Shown piece after piece: positions 52,688 through 61,883 of a stretch of 64,000 nt of DNA. Within the stretch, counting starts at the first letter, position 1, and every line of letters starts with the position of its first letter. A program made the position numbers and the translations under genes. The stretch spans positions 123,071,988 to 123,135,987 of the forward strand of contig CM067082.1 of assembly GCA_034008185.1 (NCBI GenBank), given 5' to 3'. The notes under the pieces are model-generated. The model was given only the letters and a program-made list of their open reading frames with translations. It had not been told where the DNA came from and ran no database searches. This stretch comes from Gorsachius magnificus (Eukaryota > Chordata > Aves > Pelecaniformes > Ardeidae).

Positions 52688-52795
52688 GCAATAGCACAAA
52701 ACACAGATCTTAAAGACCGGTTACGCAGAATACATGCCGAATCTATGATCCTTGATTCAGCATCTAATGCAAAATCAAGTCCAGATTTGGTGAAG
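52688..52795 (+). CDS. OSBPL3: ORP3 coding exon 11, residues 388-423
   Basis: It encodes AIAQNTDLKDRLRRIHAESM, then ILDSASNAKSSPDLVK. The first half continues the charged helix (DLKDRLRRIHAES, as in human DLKERLRRIHAES) and the second half is a Ser-rich spacer that has drifted. 108 nt, phase 0 at both ends. It is a second in-frame cassette candidate; I recall human variants that lack the matching part. Confidence 0.94.
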
Positions 52796-55628
52796 GTGGG
52801 TATGGATTTCCTCTTTCAGTGATGTCTGTTCCTCAAGCCCCTACACCTAGACAGTGCTGTGTAGCTGCATCTTGTCCTGTTTTTCGTGTCTTCCCTGTGG
52901 TGTATTGTGTTAGTAAAATGAGTTTGCTTTCATGGTTATGAGTCTTTTCTGATGATGCCTTGTGTAATATTTGATTTCAAAGACTTGTGAGCAGTTTTCC
53001 TGGGCACACTTCCATTGCTTTTTGCTACTGGTTCCTGGTGTTCTCCCTCGCCTCCTCCCCGCTTCCCATTCAGCATGAGCAGAACTGCCACCTTGTTACC
53101 CTCATGCTACTGTTTCTCTCCCCCCCACCCCCTTATTCCCTTGTTAACTTTCAACTTCTGTAGTTTTCTGTTGCCTGTCTCAATATTGTTAGGCCAGAAT
53201 GCTGGCTACCAGTGTGGCTTGTGTAAGGTTTAAAACAACTATCAGGCATTTCCATCAAAGGATCAAAGAAATGAGGTGTACAAGAGCCTTTTCAGCCATT
53301 TAGTTTTCTTTGTGTCGAGCCAGGGAGTCTTCTACATATCCAGTTAGCCAGTTTGAGACGTACTGATGTTCAGACAGTTTTTGGGCTTGCTGCAGAATGC
53401 ATGTGCATATGGTGTATTTATAGGTCATAGGATCTAGGTGTTAATGGTGTTAGGGAGGGAAGCAAGAACTGTGTTATTTCTGATGGATTTGCCTAAATGT
53501 TAACTCATGCAGAAACTTCTGCTCTGCCTGTAGTATAAATCTTTCATTAGAACTTGAGTGCATATAACGCTGGGGGTTTTATATAACTTATTATTTCCTT
53601 TTATTTTTAAAGACAGTTTAGTTATTCTGTCCACTTCTGGTTTAGTTCAGTTTTAGTAGAGCGGTGTTTTCGTTTGTGGTTTTTGGTTTTTTTTCTTTAA
53701 GGTAGTAATCATTCTAATGCCTTTTGCTTTTAATCCCATGAGAATTTGAACAGCACTTTAACTGCTATCCAGACAAGCATTAATGCATTGTTTTTTTAAT
53801 TTCAGGAGTTCTTTATTTTCTTACTTAGTGGCAGTCCTTGCAATGACAATGGATTATTTCTGAAACTTGTTCTATGCACTATATATACACACGCACAACA
53901 AAAATAGCTTTCTAAAGGTCCTTAAGAGGTTTCATTCACAAATTCCCTCTGGCATGGTTTGGGATGGAATTTAAGGATGAAATCAGTTATAGTAGAGAAG
54001 TTTCATTTCAGATTTGTCTGAGCACTATGATACGGTAGGGCTGCTATGAGGAAGACAGGGCCACTGCACAACACTTGGCTCTAAATGATACATCAGGTGC
54101 TACGCTAGACCTGTGATAAACCGAAGCAGTATAAAGTAGTATCTCAAGCCTTTGCGTAAGGTAAAAGTTTAGTTTGTCTGTTGAGCAGTTTATGGTGTAG
54201 TTTATCATGTCAGAGTGGGAACATGAAAGAAGACAAACAAACTCTCATGTGATAGATATAAAAACCTGCCATTCTTTTGTGAGCCTTTCCTGCTCACTTT
54301 CCTTCTCAGTTTCAAAATAATATTGGAAACATTCCCAGTAGCAATGCTCACATGTGTGAGATTTTTATTTTTTTTTTTTTTACTTGTAACTGCCTTCCCA
54401 CGAAAGAGACAGTGTTGGTTTCCTTTTCTTGCTGCTGTATCAGAAGTTTGGTTGGTTTTGTGTTTTGGTTTTTTTTAGTCGTCTGTGTGATAACAGTTTG
54501 GGTTTTTTTTTTACCGTGTCACCATTATCAGCACATACTGAATAACGTTTCAAACTATAGTAAAATCTGCCAGCAGAAAAGCTTTGAAAGAAGATTTGTC
54601 AGTTTGATTATAGGCTTGTCAGATTGTTCATGATGTTGCTGTTAAAGTAAAACACTACAATTCCTGCAAAATTATAATAGGCCGGTCGTGGTTACAAGTT
54701 AGTAAAGGATCTCATGCAGAAAAGCTCAAGAGCAGCTGATACACTCCCTCCTTTGGGCCAGCTAGCCCTTTTTCTTAGCATTGGTGGAGCTATCAGGGAA
54801 AACAATAGCGCACAATGTTCTCCAACTTTTTTACGGCATCTAGAGAATAAACCAACTCTCATTGGTTGCCCCATCTTTGCTAGGCCACCTTTTGGAATTC
54901 TGCTTATGCCAACAATCTGTAGAGCTTCCATGGGAGGAGTTGCTGAGATCTCCATGGCAGTCAAACGTGCCTGCAGCAGCAAAAGCAATGTCACTTACAT
55001 GTTGGTTTTGGTTAACACAGAGCTATCTCAGGTGTGGATATGAAGGAAAGCTTTCCAAAACACGGCATAGAAAATGATCTAGTGAAGAAAGAGAGTTACG
55101 AAAGCATTGCTATTATATAGAACGCAGATTTGCCCCCTTGAATTTTGTATGCCACTGCACTGCAGGCTTTGCATTAAGCAAGGCTTGGGAGGAAAAGACT
55201 AATTCCTTTGCTAAGATCAGAAGGTGATGTGAATCTAGGATGTAATAGAGATTTTTGTTCTTTTGTTCTTCTGAGGGCTTTTTGATGATACACTTTTGTA
55301 TATCTGGATAATTCACTCAAATATCAAAGCTTTTTTACTTTTTTTTTGGGGGGGGTGGGGGGAGGTGGAAGTACATGCAGCGCCATAACTGATTTACTGA
55401 ATATGCATTGCTTTTTTTTTTTCCTTCTTTTTTTCTTCTTCTCTTTGGTCTGTTTTACTTTGGTTTTAAATCCCTCTTTGAAACACATGCTACCTTTCAC
55501 TAAATTGGAGAGGAGCATGTGTAATCTTCTCCCAGTGTTTCACAGCCCTCTAAGTTATGTGACTGTGGAATTGCATGCATGAATGCTATTTGCGGTACTT
55601 CTCTCAAAACTTTATTTCCTTTAAACAG
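52796..55628 (+). other. OSBPL3: Intron 11 (2,833 nt)
   Basis: GT at 52796 and AG at 55627-55628. A segment at about 54692-55043 is open on both strands for about 100 codons and is less AT-rich than its surroundings. A G8-T-G6 run lies at 55348-55362. No gene is supported. Confidence 0.8.
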
Positions 55629-55763
55629 GAAAATTCAAGAGAAGAAAGCAGAGGTCTGGTTCACCAGGTCTCCAATGAAAGCAGACTGTCTGTAGCTGAC
55701 TCTCTCACAGAATTTTTTGATGCACAGGAAGTCCTACTGTCTGCTAGCTCTTCAGAAAATGAG
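55629..55763 (+). CDS. OSBPL3: ORP3 coding exon 12, residues 424-468 (FFAT motif)
   Basis: It encodes ENSREESRGLVHQVSNESRL followed by SVADSLTEFFDAQEVLL and a Ser-rich end. EFFDAQE (451-457) fits the canonical FFAT core EFFDAxE exactly; it binds the MSP domain of VAPA/VAPB and so anchors ORP3 to the ER. Upstream Ser residues (438, 441, 444, 448) stand where acidic or phosphorylated residues usually strengthen binding. 135 nt, phase 0 at both ends, so skipping removes the FFAT without a frameshift. The donor, GAG then GTCTGA, has C at +3 and T at +4 and is weaker than its neighbours. Confidence 0.96.
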
Positions 55764-56448
55764 GTCTGAGCATTAAGATTGATTTTTTATCTGCTATTTC
55801 ACATGCAGTCTTTCTGAGTGCTAACTGCACATCAGATGACTGCCAGAAAATGAAGATTTTCAAAACATTTAGAAATTAATATGCTGCGTGTATTTATTTG
55901 TTGTCATTGTCTATTCACAGTAAAATGTAACAATTATTATGGAGGAGTCTTACATGCACATTGACAAATGGCAATGAGGTAGCTTGTATGCAGATACTGC
56001 ATATATTGTACTGTCTGCCTTGAGCCATTGTACAGGTGCTTAAGAAATTGTATCATAGAAATATATATACATACCTGACCTTGTGGTACCTCTAGGGTAC
56101 CCTTGGGGCTAATGTCATGCATATTGAAACTTAATTAGCTTATTCTGTCACGTCTCTCAGACTCCATAAAAACCTTGGCTTTTGATATGAGGAAAGCCTT
56201 CTAAGCTGTGGGGCCAAGAAGATGAAGCATGTTTCCACTAAAAGAATAATTGAATTTTCAATGATGGTGATCTCTCCCTATTCAACTGTCTTGGGACTTC
56301 TTAGTACTTTCCTGTAATATTGAAACACAGCTTAAACAATTCAAATCTATTAAAACAGTAATTGCAGCAGAAAGTAACAATTTTCATGTGAATATGGGGT
56401 TATTTTAATGAGTGATGTATCTTGCTTATTTCCCCACCCCACACTCAG
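55764..56448 (+). other. OSBPL3: Intron 12 (685 nt)
   Basis: Donor GTCTGA is atypical; acceptor CCACACTCAG is normal. AT-rich, with nothing else recognised. Confidence 0.85.
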
Positions 56449-56542
56449 GTATCAGATGATGACTCGTATGTAAGTGATATCAGTGATAATGTCTCAGAAG
56501 ATAACCTAAGCAATGACATAGAGAATGAAAGACAAACTTTAG
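56449..56542 (+). CDS. OSBPL3: ORP3 coding exon 13, residues 469-499 (acidic Ser/Asp tract)
   Basis: It encodes VSDDDSYVSDISDNVSEDNL and SNDIENERQTL, a highly acidic tract with several Ser in casein-kinase-2-like settings. Human ORP3 has SDDDSYVSDISDN in the same place. It is a flexible linker between the FFAT and the ORD. 94 nt, phase 0 to phase 1; donor TAG then GTAAGT is strong. Confidence 0.95.
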
Positions 56543-59500
56543 GTAAGTTCAGTGTTTTATGATACCGTTTTGAGAATTGTCTTTGTTTCTTTTTGTTTGG
56601 GTTATTTTTTTTCATGTCTTACTAGAAATAATTTGATATTACAGGTTTTGAGATGTAAACAGCCTGTGGGGTTTTTTTCTCTTACAGCCTCAGATTGGCT
56701 TTGAACAGCACATTCTGGCTAATCTGATTAACAGGGCCCAGGCACCGTTGATTAAGCAGGATGGTCATTCTGTATCAGCAGAGAAACACCTATTTTCTCG
56801 GCTTGTTTGGTGCAGCTCCCATTCCTTTTCAATTCCTTTTACAGCCATAGGATTTTTTGAAGTAGCAGGGCCTAGCTGCTTTCTGTTTTTCAAAAAGTAA
56901 TTCTCTTCTTGTCACTTTTTTTTCAGTCTGCAATTTAACAACTGCATTCAGAGTTCTGTTGTTTTTAGCAGAATTCAGTGTTTAAAGGAACATGAGAATA
57001 ATTGCACACTGGCAGGCCTGTTTTATGACCATAAGGATTTCTTTTTTGCATGTTTTAATCATGATAGTCTTGTTAGTACATATGCTTATTTAACTGTCTT
57101 GCTAATTAGAGACAGAATCAAAAAAAAGAGGGAGAAGAATTGGTCATAACTAATTGGCTTTGTGCCTTCAGCTCCTTTCAGTTAACCACAATGTTCTTCC
57201 CACTCTATCAATATATTTTTCTTCAAAAATGCTGAACAGTGGTTTCTTACTTAGCAGCTGTTTCCTGATCATCTCCAAGGACCAGTGGATCCCGGTGAAC
57301 TTGGGCAGTTTGATGTGCCTGAAGATCTATTGTATTCTGTAACTTTGAAAAAGGAGATTATTATTTTTTTTTTAAAAGAAAGAATACAGTTTGATTTATC
57401 TCATGATCTGGACCTTAGAAAACTGCACTAGTGTGGCTGTTCATCTTCTTGTAACAAAGGCTATCACTGAAGCTTTTCCGTATTAGCAGCACCTCCACAT
57501 GCTTTTGGTATCTGCTCTTTCTGTGCTTTGGGCAGCCTGCCACTCCCATTAATAGTAAACGGGATGTCTTTTTCCTACAGGGCTTTAGCTGATCCATAAA
57601 TTCTGGGATTATGATAAAAGCCTCTGGCCACTGTAATGTAGAAGGTCAGACTAGGTGATAATAGTGGTCCAGTCTGGCCTTAAAAGTCATTGAGTCTAGC
57701 TGGAGGTCAGATGTCTTAATCTCCTTCAGTATTGTTGCTGGCCATTTGTCACAGCTTTTGCAGGCCAGAACTGTGTGGGCTTTTTTTTCATGGGGGGTGG
57801 GCAGACTTCACTATATAGAAAATTTGGTATCTAAATATCTTAGTTGTTTCTCTACTCTGTTTTGTCACCAGTTTACCCCAATTAATGGGCTGGTCCAGAA
57901 TATATAGTTCAGTCAATTATTATTCTGCTTTTAATCAGAAGCTGTCAAAGGACATAGCCAAATCCCATTGCAGAGAGCTTTATTAAGCAAGTATAAATTT
58001 TTAGCATTTACCTCCTTTGTCTCCAGATAACCCCTCATTCCTGAGGTGTCTAAGGGAACATCCTTCTTTTTGGCCTCTTCTGACATTAAATAAATTCTTC
58101 CAAGAGGGAAGTATAGGAACCAACCTTTTAACTCTTAACAGTATAATTGTTTCAGGTAGATTTTTTGGTTCATAGTGCCCATGCCATTTTTAGGCAAAAA
58201 TAAATAGATAGGCAGTAGACTGCAAATAATTCGCCCATCCTTGTTACAGTAACTTGGTCATATGAAATGCTAGGACTTCTAGTTTGTAAGTGGCAGGAAA
58301 GATGGAAACTTCTTCCTCAAAACTTTGAGGCTGCTGATTACACTTGAAAACCTCCATCTGAGGCATGGGCTAGCATACATGGCAGTGATGGAGAAGTTAG
58401 TCCGTTATCTGTGCTTTGTCATCCTTGGAAGCACTGCTGATATTGTGCTTATGTCAGTGGACCAGCAGAGGAAATACTGGTTGAAACTGTGCATTTAAGG
58501 GCAGTGATTCTTTGGGCATGTGCAGCACAGGAAAGATGTGCTGCCCAGTGCTGTTTTAATTCCTCCAAGACAAAGCTGTGTGAGGGAAGCCAGATGAGGA
58601 CAGGGGCTGACAAACTGGGGATATACCTGAATGTCTCCAAATGGTAACTGATTCTAGGGCAGGAGCTTCATAGATGCTTCTAAGGACATGTAAAGATAAA
58701 GTATGTTCTTCTAGCGGCAACCATATTCCTCTCGGACATGAAATTGATGTACAGCTAAACACGGTAACCACTTCAGACTAGTGCCTGTTGCAGAAGCTTG
58801 TAGATCTATTTTGATTCTGCCACAAACCATTTTATGGCACACTTAGAACTACTTATCCTGTTCCGATTGCTTTGACATAGCAACACAGACCTCAGATATT
58901 CATGTCAAGGGCTTTTGACATGAGTCATCTTTTTTTTCATCTTCAGCAAACCCATAGCTCCACAGTTGCCTCACCTTTTCCACCTTTAAAACAGGCCATT
59001 TCTCCACCAATGTATGGGCGTATCTAAAAGCTAACCACTAAAATGTTTTGAACACTATGGGGAGCACTGTAGAAGAGTCTTCATGTAAATCTGTGCTGTA
59101 GACAATTTCCCTGGTAGGAGTATTCAAGAAAGTATGAAAAGATAGGTAGGAGTTGTTACTGTGCTTGGATCTGTAAGTTACGCCTTGCCTTCTGAGAAGT
59201 GTCAGCTTAATTGAAGCTCTGTCAAGGAGGGAGGTTTTATGTCCCTTAAACAGATAGGAATCCATCTCTGTTACAAATAAAATAGTTATAATATTTACTC
59301 TTTCAAATTCAATGGGAAGCCTGAGCCTTTCTTACAGCCTCTAAGGGGAAGGAAGATCACTTTTTATGCATCTTTTGTACCTGGCATTTACCTCAGTTAA
59401 CATACAGAAATTAAATTCTTGTTCTTAATTTTATCATTTTTGTAATAGGCTATCTTCAAACCACAAGTGAAATACTTGAATGAATTGTGAGGATAGAAGG

Positions 59501-59606
59501 AAGTTTTGACAGAAAAAGGGTGGTCGCATTTTAATGTATGTTTGCAAAGGGGATAAAACTAAGTAAACAGTGAATTGACTTGTTCTGCCACTTCCTTCCT
59601 TTCCAG
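56543..59606 (+). other. OSBPL3: Intron 13 (3,064 nt)
   Basis: GT at 56543 and AG at 59605-59606. It contains the ancient CR1-like relic near 57641-57697. No gene was recognised. Confidence 0.85.
57600..57697 (+). repeat. Ancient CR1 LINE 3' end
   Basis: The core at 57641-57697 carries GAAGGTCAGACTAGGTGATA, a GTGGTCC and a TCTGGCCTTAAA, then a GAGTCT end. This agrees from memory with the 3' end of old CR1 families in turtles, crocodilians and birds (GGTCAGACTAGATGATC...GGTCCCTTCTGGCCTT). The left limit is uncertain. It is much more diverged than the copy at 62.9 kb and lies in sense with OSBPL3. Confidence 0.7.
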
Positions 59607-59857
59607 ACTGTATTTCTGAAAGTGGAATTGGATGCAATTCTAAACGGAGAACATGTTTACCAGCTCCATGTCCTAATACAAGTAACATCAGCCTATGGAA
59701 TATCCTGAGAAATAACATAGGAAAGGATCTGTCTAAAGTGGCCATGCCTGTTGAATTAAATGAGCCACTTAACACCCTTCAGCGTCTCTGTGAGGAGTTG
59801 GAGTACAGTGAACTACTAGATAAAGCAGCACATACGCCTAACCCATTTGAACGGATG
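59607..59857 (+). CDS. OSBPL3: ORP3 coding exon 14, residues 500-583 (start of ORD)
   Basis: With the carried G it begins [17 protein letters not shown], where human ORP3 has GPVLDSGREAKSRRRTC, then LPAPCP and [20 protein letters not shown] (525-544) and [20 protein letters not shown]. This is the N-terminal lid region of the ORD that closes over the bound lipid; W530 and the LNEPL motif are typical of the family. 251 nt, the longest coding exon here; phase 1 to phase 0. Confidence 0.96.
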
Positions 59858-61745
59858 GTAAATATGTTATTCGAAATACTTAGTAACATTCAATGGAATT
59901 AGAATAGAGTGAAAATAAAAACAGTCTGCCAAAGAAATGAAGCTGGTTTGTTCTCTTTTTTTTCTCCCAGCTGAGAGAGGCAGACTTCCCAAACCTGTGT
60001 CTGTACATACTTACATACCCACTATTTTTGTCTTATTCTGCATAATTTCTGTTGGTTTGTCAGGAAGTCTCTTTCCTCAAGTGTCTTGCTGTCCTGCAAG
60101 GTTAAACAAAGAAGTAGTTTAGTTCTGTTTTGCAGCTTTTACTCTGTAAGATTAAAAATTTACAGCAAAAAGGGAGGGTGGGTTGAGCCAATACACTTCC
60201 CTCTTGTGTATGAAAGCTACAATATATCTTTTTTTCAGCATGTCTAATCTGTTAACACATTTGAGCATAGAGGAGGATGCATCTTCAGCCCTACACTATT
60301 GTGGTATCTTTATGTTAACTAAATGAGCTCCATTTTTTTTATTAACTGGTTTTGTGAAGTTTTGGGGTTGATCTAGAATGTTTGGGATCTCAAAACCAGG
60401 CAATATGAATGTATTTTGGGTACAATAATGGTGTCATCATCTGCCAGTGCAGAATCCCAAATTCAGTGTTTGGCAAAGGAACAAGAGAAAAACGCATTTC
60501 AGTTGTTCTGCTTCCAGGTGCACAAGAGCTGCTTAATATGTAAGCCCTTAAATAAAGGATTAAAAGCTCTCTAAATTCTCTTAAATGGAAGCTATAGATT
60601 GTCCCTTTAAGTGAATGAAGCCTTTTCAACTCAAGATATCTTATCTTAAAATGTGGTTCTTAATGAATGTAAATAGTTGTGTTATAAATACTGTTTGAAA
60701 AGCCCCCTGCTCCATTCTGACACTCTGCAAGGGTTACAATTTGGTGTCTGCTCTCAGGACAGAGGGTATGGCTATTAACTGGGGTTTTCAGTGCCTACCT
60801 TTCTTTGTTCTCTTGAGAACATATGTTAAAAGGAAATGAGCAGTAGTTGTTCATATGGGAACTTCTCCCTCTTTCCCACACCCAAGGATCTGGAGTTTAC
60901 CTCAGAATGGAGTATTTTTTGCCTTTGAGAAACTCCTGAGGCAAAATTAATGCTAGCTGTTGCATAGTAATTGCAATGGTTCATAAAGGAGCCATTCTGA
61001 AGTGGATTCAGTTTCTGAAACTGTGGAAGGAGACCATCTACACTTTCACAAGATGAGGAAAAGGGAATGAAAAGGGAGAAAAATCTTACAAAAGAGACCT
61101 GAATTGAACACCCCCAAATTCTAATTCCTCATGTTTAGGAGGAATCACGCTTGAGCTGACTGCAAAAATTTGAAAGGGTTACCTATGTCTCAGTCATAAT
61201 CAAGAACAGTTTCATGGTTAGGTAATAGCACACACCAGCTAAAAGGCAGTTCAGTTCAGACTGCGTTAGAAATAGCATCTGATTCTAATCTCTTCTGATA
61301 CTTCCTGTGCCATGTTTAGGAAAAGAATAGTTGGTAGCTCCACAGAATCACAGACCATAACTATAGAAACCAATTATAATACAAAATCTAACAGTGATTT
61401 TTAAGGTTACTGCTTTGAACTGTGTTGCGGAATGCTAAGCCGTTTCAAACAGTTTTCAGAAATGCTGTTTTCAGTTGATAAAACTTGCAGTGTTTGACCC
61501 TAATGATTCCATCTCTGCACCATTGAATGACTCTCTGAAAACTGAATAATTCTCTAATGTGTGAGCTAGTGCTTAATTTGCAGGAGGCATGCATGTTTGT
61601 AGTCTGAAAATGATGGGAAAAATACAGAATCTGGTATCAGGATAAGACCTTATTTTTTTTTTTCCTTCTGTTAAATGAGTATAGCAAAAATTGTGCATGG
61701 CTGTGGTAAATGAATTAATCAAAATTCCACATATGTTATTCCCAG
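59858..61745 (+). other. OSBPL3: Intron 14 (1,888 nt)
   Basis: GT at 59858 (GTAAAT) and AG at 61744-61745 (TTCCCAG). No gene or repeat was recognised. Confidence 0.85.
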
Positions 61746-61883
61746 GTGTATATAGCTGCATTTGCAGTCTCTGCGTATGCATCCAGTTACTACCGAGCTG
61801 GAAGTAAGCCATTTAATCCTGTGCTTGGAGAAACCTATGAATGTATTCGTGAAGATAAGGGTTTCCAGTTCTTTGCAGAACAG
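61746..61883 (+). CDS. OSBPL3: ORP3 coding exon 15, residues 584-629 (ORD core)
   Basis: It encodes [20 protein letters not shown], then [12 protein letters not shown] (604-615) and [13 protein letters not shown]. In yeast Osh4 the equivalent Lys and Asn of KPxNP contact the phosphoinositide phosphate; here these are K604 and N607. The exon ends at Glu-Gln, the first two residues of the EQVSHHPP fingerprint, so the paired His must lie in the next exon, outside the window. 138 nt, phase 0 at both ends. Confidence 0.96.

Larger units (their letters stand above)
31333..61883 (+). other. OSBPL3: OSBPL3 (ORP3) gene body, coding exons 1-15, 3' end missing
   Basis: This is the extent of the OSBPL3 transcript that can be traced here. 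Fifteen exons splice in frame to 629 codons that follow vertebrate ORP3 from its N-terminus into the ORD; full-length human ORP3 is about 887 residues. In order the protein has a Ser-rich leader, a PH domain (about residues 50-146), a linker with a second Phe-Phe motif (162-163), a basic segment (268-280), a coiled-coil-like stretch (about 357-410), the FFAT motif (451-457), an acidic Ser/Asp tract (469-490) and the start of the ORD (from about 526). ORP3 is a lipid-transfer protein at contacts between the ER and the plasma membrane: PH binds phosphoinositides, FFAT binds VAP proteins in the ER and the ORD carries lipid. I chose OSBPL3 over its close paralogues OSBPL6 and OSBPL7 because the linker and exon-12/13 sequence match remembered human ORP3 closely. 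No alignment was run. Confidence 0.95.
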
